From CAZOZZ01 sp965247425 (lineage in GTDB: Bacteria > Acidobacteriota > Terriglobia > 20CM-2-55-15), in NCBI GenBank assembly GCA_965247425.1, contig OZ252023.1:5580001-5644000 (forward strand): DNA of 64,000 nucleotides, in the 5' to 3' direction. Made by a program: the position numbers and the translations under genes. A model generated the notes under the pieces. The model was given only the letters and a program-made list of their open reading frames with translations. It was not told where the DNA came from and did not search any database. Position 1 is the first letter of the stretch, and the number at the start of each line of letters is the position of its first letter. This document shows positions 43,683 to 52,758 of the stretch, in pieces.

Positions 43683-44609
43683 TCACCAGCTTATGTACTT
43701 GTACATCAATCGGATAAGCTTATACGCCTCGACCATGTTTCCGGCCCGATATTCCACCGATGTCCCATCCAACCGCCGCATTCCCGGGACGGCCTGCAGA
43801 ATATCCGCGCGCGTCGTTGAGGCGAACCTCATCCGGACCGTCGCGGGCCCGCCGACTTCGAGCGGCCTGGCATCGCCAAGGGTGTCGAGAGCGTCCAGTG
43901 TTGCCTGCCGCAACCGATTTCGGACAACTTCGGGGTGAATCAGTTTGGCGACGGACGAGCCCACCGCTTCCTTGGTCGCCACGGTTCGGGTTTCGACCAC
44001 TTCCTCGAACTGGATTGTAAAGGCCAGATCGCCGCTGGCCAGGATGACAGGCACGTCGTAGGCGCCTGCAAAGTGGGCGTTCATCCCGCCCTCTCCCACT
44101 TCGACTCCGTTGATCCACAGGCCCTTGACCGAACCGGAGCCCGTGTGCGCGAGGAAACCATCTTCAGTGCCCGCCCGCGAATGGTAACCGAGGAAGATGG
44201 CGGCATCGAAGGTTTCGTCCAGCCCCTGCACCATCCCAAGCGGCTTGATGTTTCCCTGGATGTACTGCACCCGTTGATCCAGGCGCGTGTGAAGCAGGTT
44301 CTGCATGTCGCCGTGGGAATCGTTGACAAGTACCTGGGCCGGGCCGTGCTCAAAAATCGCGGCCACGACGGCGTTCACCTCTTCGGTCATCAGTTCCCGA
44401 CCCAGAGAATAATCTTTGCCCGATCCGCTCGTCATTTTCGACGTGCCGATGCCCCCGATTCCTTCCATGTCGACCGAGATGAATATCTTGAGCGACTGGT
44501 TCTGGGCCCGGGCGGGGGCAGGTGAGATCACGACCAGGAGGGCCAGCATACCGGCGACCGAGCCCGCGAACGGGCCGAACGGCCCAATGGCTAAAACGCG
44601 TCGAATCAT
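43683..44609 (-). CDS. Exported D-aminopeptidase DppA-like (M55) protein
   Basis: A 308-residue zinc peptidase of the M55 family. ATG at 44609 follows AAAAGGAGCT and opens a long signal peptide (FAGSVAGMLALLVVISPAPA then RAQN). Metal ligands are visible in IFISVDMEGIGGIG, LVNDSHGDMQNLL and FLGYHSRAGTEDGF. Cytoplasmic DppA cleaves D-Ala dipeptides; a periplasmic version could trim D-amino-acid peptides from cell wall turnover. The next gene upstream (VOC) ends 26 bases away, so they may be co-transcribed. Confidence 0.87.
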   Translation of the reverse strand: MIRRVLAIGPFGPFAGSVAGMLALLVVISPAPARAQNQSLKIFISVDMEGIGGIGTSKMTSGSGKDYSLGRELMTEEVNAVVAAIFEHGPAQVLVNDSHGDMQNLLHTRLDQRVQYIQGNIKPLGMVQGLDETFDAAIFLGYHSRAGTEDGFLAHTGSGSVKGLWINGVEVGEGGMNAHFAGAYDVPVILASGDLAFTIQFEEVVETRTVATKEAVGSSVAKLIHPEVVRNRLRQATLDALDTLGDARPLEVGGPATVRMRFASTTRADILQAVPGMRRLDGTSVEYRAGNMVEAYKLIRLMYKYISW

Positions 44610-44635
44610 GTCAGCTCCTTTTGCGTATGACAATG

Positions 44636-45106
44636 TCATGAGCCCTGAGATTTCACCGCGGCTTCGGCTCTCCGATTCAACTCTTCCGGCTCGATGTCTT
44701 CCTTGTGCGTCGCGATGGTCCACACATGTCCGAAAGGATCGGTCAGGGTGCCGGACCGGTCGCCGTAAAATTGATCCGCGACCGGCTTGAGTTCCTTGGC
44801 GCCGGCGGCAATGGCCTGGTTGAAACGACCGTCGACGTCTTCGACGTAAAGAAGAATACCGACCCCCGATCCACCGAGCGATTCCGGACCGCGGAAACCC
44901 ATTTCAGGGAACTCGTCGGCTAACATGATGGGCGAGTCTCCGATCTTGATCTCCGCATGTCCGATTTTCCCGCCGGGACCGGCCATGCGAAACAGTTCCA
45001 GCGCGCCGAAGGCTTGTTTGTAGAAGTCTATCGCGTTCGCCGCATCTCTTACGATCAGGTAGCGTGTCACAGTGTGATAGCCGGCGGGAATGGGTTGGAC
45101 TGCCAT
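44636..45106 (-). CDS. VOC-family PhnB-like protein
   Basis: A 156-residue protein. ATG at 45106 is preceded by AAGAGGAGG. YHTVTRYLIVRDAANAIDFY and KQAFGALELFRMAGPGG open the domain, and SGTLTDPFGHVWTIATHKED closes it, as in PhnB-like glyoxalase-superfamily proteins. Acidic ligands may be present, but the substrate is unknown. It is 25 bases from dcd and upstream of the DppA-like gene. Confidence 0.87.
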   Translation of the reverse strand: MAVQPIPAGYHTVTRYLIVRDAANAIDFYKQAFGALELFRMAGPGGKIGHAEIKIGDSPIMLADEFPEMGFRGPESLGGSGVGILLYVEDVDGRFNQAIAAGAKELKPVADQFYGDRSGTLTDPFGHVWTIATHKEDIEPEELNRRAEAAVKSQGS

Positions 45107-45131
45107 GGTGTTGCCTCCTCTTACAATCGTT

Positions 45132-45656
45132 TCAACGTTCTTTGAAATCCATGTACAACAGGCTGGGCTGAATTCCAGAATTGCCCTGGTACTTTCCGCT
45201 CGAATAGGCTTCGTATTGGCCTTCGATCGTGTGGTAGTAGATCTGGCACACTTCCACGCCCGCATAGATTTTCACGGGTTGAACGCAAAAAATCTCCAAC
45301 GTCCAATAACCGCGAAATCCCACGTCCCCGAAACCCGCGGTGAGGTGGACAAACAGGCCCAGCCTGCCGACGGAGGATCGGCCTTCGAGCATGGGTACCA
45401 GATCAAGTGTTTCCGTGTACTCCCGAGTCCTGCCCAGATAGAGCTTGCGCGGTTCCAGAACGAGCCCAGCTCCGGGAATGAGCAGCTTCTCAGTCGCATT
45501 CTCAAGCTTCATGTCCAGAACGGGCTCCTTGTACACGACCAATTCGTCATGAAGGGTCAGGTTGTAGCTGTTCGGGTTGAGTTTTTCTCTGTCGTAGGGA
45601 TCGATGATGATTGCGGATCCAACTCTCGCGTCGATCTCTTTGCCGGAAAGTATCAC
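45132..45656 (-). CDS. dcd: dCTP deaminase
   Basis: Deaminates dCTP to dUTP for thymidylate synthesis. The 174-residue enzyme starts with MILSGKEID (a GTG codon, after GAGGTGACGA). The conserved core VPMLEGRSSVGRLGLFVHLT and AGFGDVGFRGYWTLEIF near residues 95-135 contains the catalytic and substrate residues. It ends in the typical SGKYQGNSGIQPS. The gene is minus strand like its neighbours and lies 25 bases before the VOC gene. Confidence 0.94.
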   Translation of the reverse strand: MILSGKEIDARVGSAIIIDPYDREKLNPNSYNLTLHDELVVYKEPVLDMKLENATEKLLIPGAGLVLEPRKLYLGRTREYTETLDLVPMLEGRSSVGRLGLFVHLTAGFGDVGFRGYWTLEIFCVQPVKIYAGVEVCQIYYHTIEGQYEAYSSGKYQGNSGIQPSLLYMDFKER

Positions 45657-45817
45657 TCGTCACCTCTGGACGGGCGCTTGTTGCGAACCCTTCGCCGCTC
45701 ATTTCTCTCGGCGACTTGCGGGCAGTCCTCCACTGCGGGACCGAGCAAGTCCCGGTCCCCCATCGGTCGGAGGGTTGACGCCGCCGGAAGCGTGCCGGGA
45801 GCGTTTGTTTGGCCACT

Positions 45818-46192
45818 CTACCAGAGCGACTGGACAACCGGAGACCCGTGCAGCGTCGTGACGTTGCACTTGCCGCCCCATGCCGCCAGGGCGGGGAAGT
45901 CTGCCCAACCTTCGGAGGCCTGCTGCCAATGGTCGTCCACACCCGCCTGTGACTGATACACCTCCATCAAAACGAAGGACGTGTTGCCGGTCGGCGCCGA
46001 TGAGGGGTCGAGGGGATTCGAAAGTTCCGGGCCCCTGGCGACGTTGTATCGCAGGAGAGCCTTGTCGCCATCGCGGTAGTGGGAGCCCTCCATCCACTGG
46101 GCGTGGCTTTCAAAAATTCGGTCTCCTTCTTCGACCAGATCCGGAGTTGCCGTAAAAATGACGGTGAGTTGGGTGTTTCCTTTATGCGACAT
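45818..46192 (-). CDS. Hypothetical protein, possible ABM-like fold
   Basis: A 124-residue protein from ATG at 46192, which follows GGAGG; an upstream start at 46204 is less likely. LTVIFTATPDLVEEGDRIFE and LLRYNVARGPELSNPLDPSS are compatible with a monooxygenase-like alpha/beta barrel, with FVLMEVYQSQAGVDDHWQQA after them. I do not know the function. Confidence 0.6.
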   Translation of the reverse strand: MSHKGNTQLTVIFTATPDLVEEGDRIFESHAQWMEGSHYRDGDKALLRYNVARGPELSNPLDPSSAPTGNTSFVLMEVYQSQAGVDDHWQQASEGWADFPALAAWGGKCNVTTLHGSPVVQSLW

Positions 46193-46345
46193 CGCTTCCT
46201 CCACGTGACATTGAGATTCTCCGTCCGGAAATTCGGCCGGCGGGAGAGGAAATTAGCACACGGAGGTGGCCGGGGCAAGACTCCACTGCACGATTCCAAT
46301 GAGCAGGTGTCGATGGCGTTCGGATCGAGGGCGAGTGCAGGGGGC

Positions 46346-46780
46346 TCAGTCGAACGAATATCTGTACACGTTTGTTTCCCGAGGTTTGAACCCGATACGT
46401 TGATACAGACGGTTGGCGGCTTCGCGAGAGGGCCGTGAAGTCAGGTCGACCGTGCGCGCGCCGTTTTCCTTTGCGACCTTCAAGGCTTCCTTGCTCAGGG
46501 CTTCTCCAATACCGCGACCGCGGAGAGCTTCATCCACCACGACGTCTTCAATCATGGCTCGCACGCCGGTTGGAATCCGGAACAAAACCAACGTCAGGCT
46601 TCCTCCTATCGTTCCATCCACTCTGGCGATCAGTAACCGTGTGGAATCCGAACCAACGATGTGGCCGAGCTCGCGCTCGCCAGGTGGAGGCGCCGATCTG
46701 CTTAGCTGTCCGGTCAATCGCCCGAAGGCTTCTATCAACTCTGCACTGATTTCAGTAGCCTCTTCAATGATCAAACTCAA
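46346..46780 (-). CDS. GNAT-family acetyltransferase
   Basis: A 144-residue protein. IEDVVVDEALRGRGIGEALS is the acetyl-CoA loop near residue 77, and AKENGARTVDLTSRPSREAA followed by LYQRIGF completes the fold. The substrate is unknown. It is a compact, single-domain GNAT, about 50 bases from the next gene on the same strand. Confidence 0.87.
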   Translation of the reverse strand: MSLIIEEATEISAELIEAFGRLTGQLSRSAPPPGERELGHIVGSDSTRLLIARVDGTIGGSLTLVLFRIPTGVRAMIEDVVVDEALRGRGIGEALSKEALKVAKENGARTVDLTSRPSREAANRLYQRIGFKPRETNVYRYSFD

Positions 46781-46827
46781 GCTCCCCGATCTGAGAATGG
46801 GCGATCGACCAGGCTCGCCCGGTATTA

Positions 46828-47175
46828 CTACAGCCGCACTTCCACGTACTCCTTAAGTGCGACCGCGTTGTTCAAACGTTCCTCCCTGGAACTGTAAACC
46901 AGCGTCACATTCCCGTTGCCGAGATATTCCAGCAAGGCTTCGACGGCTTCCGGGTTTGCCTCCAACTCCGCGTAGTACCGCTGCTTGAATTCGGACCACT
47001 TCTCCGGATCGTGCCCGTACCATTTCCGAAGCTCGTTCGATGGCGCGATGTCCCTCACCCAGAGGTCGATCTTCGCGATTGACTTAGAGAGACCGCGAGG
47101 CCAGAGCCTGTCGACGAGAACACGCCGGTCGTCGGACCCAGACGCCGGTTCATAGACTCGCTTGATTTGAATCAT
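46828..47175 (-). CDS. DUF488-family protein
   Basis: A 115-residue protein of the DUF488/YeaO type. VLVDRLWPRGLSKSIAKIDL, WVRDIAPSNELRKWYGHDPE and LVYSSREERLNNAVALKEYV are all diagnostic. The biochemical role is not established. GGAAGG precedes the ATG. Confidence 0.9.
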   Translation of the reverse strand: MIQIKRVYEPASGSDDRRVLVDRLWPRGLSKSIAKIDLWVRDIAPSNELRKWYGHDPEKWSEFKQRYYAELEANPEAVEALLEYLGNGNVTLVYSSREERLNNAVALKEYVEVRL

Positions 47176-47235
47176 AGAGACCTTCCATTCCGATTCGCAC
47201 GCCCATGAGGCCTGCCTGAAGATTCTGCAGCCCCG

Positions 47236-47781
47236 TCAGCCGCGGCTGAAAGCGCCGGGAAGTTGATCTCGGAGAATGAAACGGGAACCCAGAAACCGCC
47301 GTCGAACGCGGACCCCTTCTACCCGCATGAGCGAATTGTCGAACAGAACGTCGGACAGTCGTCTACCCCCCACCCTCGCTTCTGCAATGTTCGTCGCCAC
47401 GATGGCTGCGCGGGTTTCTTTCTCGACATCATCCCGATCCCGCAGCAGCCACCATGGATCGTAATGGAGGAGGTTTGAGAATTCTGCCGGTCCGGAATCG
47501 GCGATGTTTCGCCGGGTGGGGCTGAGCAAGTATTGGAGCTCCCCTTCGACGACCTGGCTGGGGACCCCGATAAGGGATAATTCCCCTGTTGGCATCACCA
47601 GGAGAAGAAACTGCACGTCCAGATTTGGCGTGAAGAAAGGAAGTACGGCGCGAGAGCGCAACTCGCCGTCCGGCGTCGAGATTCCGGCGTCCAGTAGCGC
47701 ATGCGCGGATACTTTCACAAAGCGGACTCCCGAGCGAGTTGGTTTGTACCGAGTGGGCTGCTCTCTCTTATGTTCATTCAT
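47236..47781 (-). CDS. Hypothetical protein of unknown family
   Basis: A 181-residue protein that I do not recognise. It has a beta-rich middle (AVLPFFTPNLDVQFLLLVMP, TGELSLIGVPSQVVEGELQY) and a charged C-terminal third. No signal or membrane segment is visible. It overlaps the preceding HTH_42 gene by eight bases, so the two are probably co-translated and may act together. Confidence 0.65.
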   Translation of the reverse strand: MNEHKREQPTRYKPTRSGVRFVKVSAHALLDAGISTPDGELRSRAVLPFFTPNLDVQFLLLVMPTGELSLIGVPSQVVEGELQYLLSPTRRNIADSGPAEFSNLLHYDPWWLLRDRDDVEKETRAAIVATNIAEARVGGRRLSDVLFDNSLMRVEGVRVRRRFLGSRFILRDQLPGAFSRG

Positions 47782-48880
47782 CGACCATCTTGTCCACCGT
47801 CAGGCTCCGGGCGCCCAGCAGGGTTGCGATTTCGTTGAATCGTGTTTCGATCTGCGCTCCAAGCCGTCGAGTGGGTTTTCCGAACATGTTCAGGAAAACC
47901 AGCATCTGCTGTCCCTTGAATCGGGACTTCCACGATCCCTGGGCGAGTCCGTTCAACAGGACGACGCCCAGCGCATTTCCACCTGTAGCCCCGAGCGAAC
48001 CGTAAACCTGACCCTGCATTTCGGACTCGACAAACCGTTCACGTCCATCCGGAGCGTATCCCATCGTGTAACAGTCCCACGGAGGCAGCAAGTCGAGGAC
48101 ATCCTTCTTCGGCTTTTTGAGGGATTCGAATTCCTCGATGTCCCCGGCGGGCAATAGGTAGCGATCGCCAATGGTGATCGTCTCATGGCCTGCTATCGCA
48201 ATTTTCGCCTTCGTCGACGTCACGCCGGCCCACCAACTGAAATCTTCTCCACGGGCAGGGCCGAAAGCCCTCAGGTACTCGCCTGCCAGCCATTCGAGCG
48301 ATTTCTCGTTCAGGTCGCTGCGGTGGAGAGGGAGACGATGCTCCGGTGCCCACGATCTTGTCGCAACGTAGCGGATAGCGTTGGATCGCAGGCCCTCCGC
48401 CCCCACTCTCAGGAGACTTCCCTCAAAGGCCATGCGGTTCAGTACAGGCTTGATGTTGGGAATGCAGACGTTGAGTTCGGCCACACCGAGCGGTCGTGTC
48501 GCGAGCTTCAGAATTTGTTCCCGCCACTCGCTGTACTTGTCTTCGGGTATTGCCCGGCCTTTGTGTGAGTATCGTTTTTGCCAGTAGGGATCGTCGGGCG
48601 AGGGCAGCGTCGCGGCGACCGCAGAACGAGCGGTTTCCGTCGGAACCAGGTACACCGATTCACGCATCGCCGGGACCCGCAGGGCAAGCCGGTCCTGTTC
48701 CAGCTTGCGAAACCTTTGTGCCGAGAACGACCGAACTCGCGCAAACAGGGACAGAGGTCCCGAGGGGTGCGAGCTGTAAACCGCGACAACAGCGCGCAAC
48801 ACCCCTGACAGGGTGGTTCCTCGTTTGCCCAGCGATTGACGACGATGCGACCAGTACCGAAATCTCTTGTGTTCCGACAT
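47774..48880 (-). CDS. HTH_42 winged-helix protein lacking the glycosylase QxQ motif
   Basis: A 368-residue protein of the HTH_42 family (COG3214 type). Landmarks are LVPTETARSAVAATLPS, EWLAGEYLRAFGPARGEDFS with WWAGVTSTKAKIAIAG, and LLPPWDCYTMGYAPDGRERF. In AlkZ-type glycosylases the helix after the first turn carries QxQ; here the equivalent reads VVAVYSSHPSGPLSLFARV, so both glutamines are absent. It may bind DNA without cleaving bases. It overlaps the unknown gene that follows by eight bases. Confidence 0.8.
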   Translation of the reverse strand: MSEHKRFRYWSHRRQSLGKRGTTLSGVLRAVVAVYSSHPSGPLSLFARVRSFSAQRFRKLEQDRLALRVPAMRESVYLVPTETARSAVAATLPSPDDPYWQKRYSHKGRAIPEDKYSEWREQILKLATRPLGVAELNVCIPNIKPVLNRMAFEGSLLRVGAEGLRSNAIRYVATRSWAPEHRLPLHRSDLNEKSLEWLAGEYLRAFGPARGEDFSWWAGVTSTKAKIAIAGHETITIGDRYLLPAGDIEEFESLKKPKKDVLDLLPPWDCYTMGYAPDGRERFVESEMQGQVYGSLGATGGNALGVVLLNGLAQGSWKSRFKGQQMLVFLNMFGKPTRRLGAQIETRFNEIATLLGARSLTVDKMVDE

Positions 48881-48905
48881 GGTTTGGAGCGATTAGCCTT
48901 CAGCT

Positions 48906-48969
48906 GGCAGCAGGCAGCAGGCCAGGCCAGGATCGCTTCCGAGCTCCACGCTACCTGCTGCTTGCTACC
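48906..48969. repeat. Inverted repeat of GCAGCAGG wording
   Basis: The arms 48906-48923 and 48952-48969 pair at about 15 of 18 positions. It lies between the HTH_42 gene and the cyclophilin gene, both on the minus strand. A similar low-complexity palindrome occurs at 56137-56214. It may be a stem-loop element in the mRNA. Confidence 0.4.
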
Positions 48970-48990
48970 GCTCTTTACCCCGCTCGCCTT

Positions 48991-49650
48991 CTACTCTTCT
49001 ACAATCGTTGCCTTGTTGATGTAGTCGAGCCTCGGAAAATCCTCATTCAGGTAGGCATTCCCTTCGGCTTGAATGCGTCCCTGCGACGGTCCCCGGCCTC
49101 GCGGCGCTCCTTCACCGTAACCGCTGTAGATGTCGTTGACCACGCTCATGCCGTCCACGACGCGGCCGAACGGCGCAAAGCCGCTGGCGTCCAGGTTCCG
49201 GTTGTTCTGGAAATTGATGAATAGCTGTGTCGTTCGCGTGTCTGGCGACCCGCCCATCGCGTAGGTGATGTAGCCGCGCCTGTTGCTTTCCTTGACCGGA
49301 TCGACCGCTATCCGCGCTTCCCGCCAGGCGGCGGAGACCGACGGATCGCCATTCAGGCCGAACTGCACCATGAAGCCAGAGATCACTCGGAAGAACCTGC
49401 AATCGTCGAAGAAGCCGGCCTTGACGAGGTTGTAGAAACGATCGGCGCCGTGGGGCGCCCAATCACGGTGCACCTCGATGACGAACGTTCCGGCGCTCGT
49501 GTCGAAACTGGCTTTGAAGGTGTCCGGCGCCGTTTCGTCCAAACCAGCCGGATTCATCAGTGCCGCGTTGTCTTGTCCGGCGGCGCCGGAAGTCCCAGTT
49601 GCCATCAGCGCCACCCCCAGAAACATGATTATCAGTGAACGTTGGATCAT
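48991..49650 (-). CDS. Exported cyclophilin-type peptidyl-prolyl cis-trans isomerase
   Basis: A 219-residue isomerase that helps fold proteins in the periplasm. ATG at 49650 follows GGAGGA, and a signal peptide (IIMFLGVALMATGTSGAAG) is visible. The cyclophilin core includes VIEVHRDWAPHGADRFYNLV, FFRVISGFMVQFG and GYITYAMGGSPDTRTTQLFI, with DASGFAPFGRVVDGMSVV near the end. The open frame extending to 49788 has no start signal and is not used. Confidence 0.9.
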   Translation of the reverse strand: MIQRSLIIMFLGVALMATGTSGAAGQDNAALMNPAGLDETAPDTFKASFDTSAGTFVIEVHRDWAPHGADRFYNLVKAGFFDDCRFFRVISGFMVQFGLNGDPSVSAAWREARIAVDPVKESNRRGYITYAMGGSPDTRTTQLFINFQNNRNLDASGFAPFGRVVDGMSVVNDIYSGYGEGAPRGRGPSQGRIQAEGNAYLNEDFPRLDYINKATIVEE

Positions 49651-49843
49651 CTCGTACTCCTCCAAATAATTACGGGCCCAATTCAGTCGGCTTTCCCGCC
49701 CACCCATAATACTCAAGAAGCCGATGCTGTTGAGACGGTTTCCTGAACAACGCGACAAACATACGTCGATTACCGTTTCCGCCGGCACGGTCAGGAGTCC
49801 GGAAAACTACTGTACACAGCCTGTCGACAAAGGCAGAATTTCT

Positions 49844-49891
49844 AACCCAATTGATCGATTAATCTGACGCAATTCATCGATTAAATTGGTT
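49844..49891. promoter_or_regulatory. AT-rich hyphenated palindrome, possible operator upstream of the triad operon
   Basis: Arms 49844-49863 and 49871-49891 pair at 16 of 20 positions around a short spacer. It also reads as a direct repeat: a 15-base unit at 49848-49862 recurs at 49870-49884 with one change, exactly 22 bases apart, about two helical turns. Such geometry suits a dimeric regulator. It lies about 300 bases upstream of the first triad gene. The rest of 49651-50187 holds no gene that I can support. Confidence 0.45.
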
Positions 49892-50102
49892 GATTTTTCG
49901 GTAGATTGTCTGGTATCGAGGGTCCGGGTTCGAGGTTTGACGTCGCGAACGTCAGTTAAAGTGATGTAAATAAGCTAGTTGTCGCTGTTTATGCTATGTT
50001 CTTCTCAAGGGGCGCGAAACTGACAAAAATCCGCACAAGTCATTCTTCTTGCTATACCTAGGGTGAAATGATACAAAGCCAAAATTATGGAGTAGTGCGT
50101 TT

Positions 50103-50153
50103 GTTCTATCAGAACTAGTATCTTTGTACCACCGGTTTTCGGACCTTTGTAAT
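50103..50153 (+). promoter_or_regulatory. Candidate promoter with adjacent dyad before triad gene A1
   Basis: TTGTAC at 50124-50129 and TGTAAT at 50148-50153 are 18 bases apart, leaving about a 28-base leader with GGAGAGTAGGA before the ATG at 50188. The palindrome GTTCTATCAGAAC at 50103-50115 lies just upstream and could be an activator site. Matches are moderate and could be chance. Confidence 0.35.
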
Positions 50154-50187
50154 AAGAAGCAAGAAACTCGCGCACCGGAGAGTAGGA

Positions 50188-52662
50188 ATGACGAAGCATA
50201 TCCTCGCGATTTTAATCATCGTATTTTTCTGTCTTTCGGCAGGCGTCGACGTGAGCCTGGCGCAACAAGAACAACCTTCCGGCGCGGCCCCGGCGATGGC
50301 CGCTTCGCCGAACGTCCCCAGTTTGTCCCTCGAAGCACAGCAAACCCTGGTGGATCAGTATTGCGTCTTTTGCCACGACGACGTCGAGAAATCCGGGGGG
50401 ATGTCAATGTCCGGCCTGGACCTGGCACACGTCGAAGCAAGTCCCGAGCTTGTGGAAAAAATGATCCGCAAACTCCGTGCCGGGCTCATGCCGCCTGCCC
50501 GTCAGCCCAGACCGGATGCCGCAACTCTACGAGCTTTTGTTGCCTCGCTCGAGCAGGGAATGGACCGGGAGGGTGCCGCGCACCTCAATCCCGGCCGGCT
50601 GTCGCTTCACCGACTCAATCGAGCGGAGTACGCCCTGTCGGTCCGCGACCTCCTCGAGGTTGACGTCGACGTCGCGGCGCTTCTCCCGCCGGACAGCATG
50701 GGCTATGGTTTCGACAATACGGCGGATGCACTGGGTATCTCACCCGCTCTCGTCGAGGGCTACATCCGGGCGGCCGGCGAGACCAGCCGCGCGGCGCTTG
50801 GCGATTTGAAGCTGGGCGGCACCTCGGTCACCTACGAAATTACGCGGACGGCTTCACAGATGCGGAAGGTGGAGGGTGCGCCCTTCGGAACGCGTGGTGG
50901 AATTTCGGTTGTCCACAACTTTCCGGCCGATGGCGAATACATCTTCACGATGACTTTCTACGGTGAATCGACGGGCGGTATCTTCGGTCTCAATAACCCG
51001 CTTGCCGAGGACTACGAAGAGGAGATCGAGATCTCCATCGACGGAGAGCGCGTGGCGGTCATGACGGTTGAGAACAGCATGAACGAGAGGGACGCCGCCG
51101 GTCTGACGCTGACGACCGATCCGATTTCGATCAAAGCGGGCCCGCAACGGCTTTCAGCGGCGTTCGTCCAGCGGTTTATGGGGCGCGTCGATGATCTGAT
51201 CCGTCCGATCGAGCACACCATTGCCGACCAGCAGGTTTCAACCGGCGAAGGTATCTCCACCCTGCCGCATCTACAGGATCTGAACATCAAGGGTCCGTAC
51301 AATGCGACAGGCGTTTCGGAAACGCCCAGCCGGACCAGGATCTTTTCCTGCCGGCCGACGAGCTTCGATGAAGAGGAGTCTTGTGCCGGCGAGATTATTT
51401 CGGATCTCGCCACCCAGGCGTATCGACGCCCGGTCAGCGCAGAGGACCTCGAGGGTTTGATGAGTTTCTACAGGACCGGCCGGGAAGAAGGCGACTTCGA
51501 GTCGGGAATTCGGACGTCGCTTCAGGCGATCCTGGCGAGTCCCGGCTTTGTGTTCCGATTCGAGCAGGCGCCACCGGATGCCCAGCCGGGGCAGAACTAC
51601 CGCATCACCGATCTCGAACTGGCTTCCCGTCTGTCGTTTTTCCTCTGGAGCACCGGTCCGGACGATGAACTCATGTCGGTGGCACGCGATGGGACCCTCA
51701 GCGATCCGGCCGTTCTGGAGCAGCAGGTGAGACGGATGCTCGAACATCCGCGCTCCGAAGCGCTCTCGACAAGGTTTGGCGGCCAGTGGCTGGGGCTGGG
51801 CATTCTCGAGGGCAGGGTTCCCGCCCCCATCTTGTTCCCGCAATTCGACATGTACATGGGTGAATCGATGCGGCGGGAAACGGAATTGTTCTTCGACAGC
51901 ATCATTCGCGAAGATCGAAACGTTCTCGACCTGTTGACCGCCGACTACACATTCGTCGATGAGCGCCTCGCCAAGCATTACAAGATTCCGAACGTCCTGG
52001 GAAACAGATTCCGCCGTGTGGCTGTGACAAGCGAGGACCGGAGGGGATTGCTCGGGCACGCCAGCATTCTCACCATCACCTCGAATGCTGACAGGACATC
52101 CGCGGTCCAGAGGGGCAAATGGGTCATGGAGACGCTCCTCGGCTCGCCTCCGCCCACTCCTCCGCCAAACGTGCCGAAGCTGGAGGAAACCGACAGGCTG
52201 ACTGCCGCCAAGGTCCTGACGTTGCGCGCGCGCATGGAAGAACACCGGGCCAACCCCACTTGCGCCGCCTGTCACAGGATGATCGATCCGATCGGCCTGG
52301 CGCTCGAGAACTTCGATGCAACGGGGAGATGGAGGGTGCAGGATGGTGGCGTCCCGATCGACACGTCGACCGAGCTGTTCGACGGCACGAAAATCACCGG
52401 TCCAACCAGTCTCCGGGAAGCCATCCTGGCCCGTTCCGACGCGTTCATCCAGAACTTCACCGAGAACTTGCTGGTCTATGCATTGGGACGGAAGAATGAG
52501 CACTACGATATGCCTACGGTTCGTACGATTGCCCGCGCCGCCGCAACGAACGACAACCGATTCTCTTCGTTCGTTCTGGGTGTCGTTCGCAGCCCCGCGT
52601 TTCAGATGAGACAGATGGAAGAGACCACCGAAGAAGCCGCCCAGGCGGGCGGCCGACGGTAG
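50188..52662 (+). CDS. Triad gene A1: secreted DUF1587/1595/1592/1588/1585 cytochrome-like protein
   Basis: An 824-residue exported protein. The signal peptide is AILIIVFFCLSAGVDVSLAQ. The N-terminal cytochrome-like part has the heme motif CVFCH at 59-63, and a second motif CAACH lies at 692-696. In between are DUF1587 (about 139-205), a beta-sandwich-like segment (about 212-345), DUF1595 (about 396-460), DUF1592 (about 470-598) and DUF1588 (about 610-708); DUF1585 fills about 735-808. These domains occur together in secreted proteins of Planctomycetota and Acidobacteriota and have no assigned activity. It starts the triad block, with GGAGAGTAGGA before the ATG. Confidence 0.9.
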   Translation: MTKHILAILIIVFFCLSAGVDVSLAQQEQPSGAAPAMAASPNVPSLSLEAQQTLVDQYCVFCHDDVEKSGGMSMSGLDLAHVEASPELVEKMIRKLRAGLMPPARQPRPDAATLRAFVASLEQGMDREGAAHLNPGRLSLHRLNRAEYALSVRDLLEVDVDVAALLPPDSMGYGFDNTADALGISPALVEGYIRAAGETSRAALGDLKLGGTSVTYEITRTASQMRKVEGAPFGTRGGISVVHNFPADGEYIFTMTFYGESTGGIFGLNNPLAEDYEEEIEISIDGERVAVMTVENSMNERDAAGLTLTTDPISIKAGPQRLSAAFVQRFMGRVDDLIRPIEHTIADQQVSTGEGISTLPHLQDLNIKGPYNATGVSETPSRTRIFSCRPTSFDEEESCAGEIISDLATQAYRRPVSAEDLEGLMSFYRTGREEGDFESGIRTSLQAILASPGFVFRFEQAPPDAQPGQNYRITDLELASRLSFFLWSTGPDDELMSVARDGTLSDPAVLEQQVRRMLEHPRSEALSTRFGGQWLGLGILEGRVPAPILFPQFDMYMGESMRRETELFFDSIIREDRNVLDLLTADYTFVDERLAKHYKIPNVLGNRFRRVAVTSEDRRGLLGHASILTITSNADRTSAVQRGKWVMETLLGSPPPTPPPNVPKLEETDRLTAAKVLTLRARMEEHRANPTCAACHRMIDPIGLALENFDATGRWRVQDGGVPIDTSTELFDGTKITGPTSLREAILARSDAFIQNFTENLLVYALGRKNEHYDMPTVRTIARAAATNDNRFSSFVLGVVRSPAFQMRQMEETTEEAAQAGGRR

Positions 52663-52758
52663 TCGGGAGTGGATTTTGGTTGTTCGTCTTTATTTAACGA
52701 GATTAATTTGATCGATTTCACGCTTGCACGCAGAGGTATTCAGGAGGATTTGAGGCTT

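Noticed and set aside
51271..52503. A 410-codon open frame antisense to triad gene A1
   Set aside because: It follows from the codon bias of the GC-rich plus-strand gene, and no motif or start signal is present.
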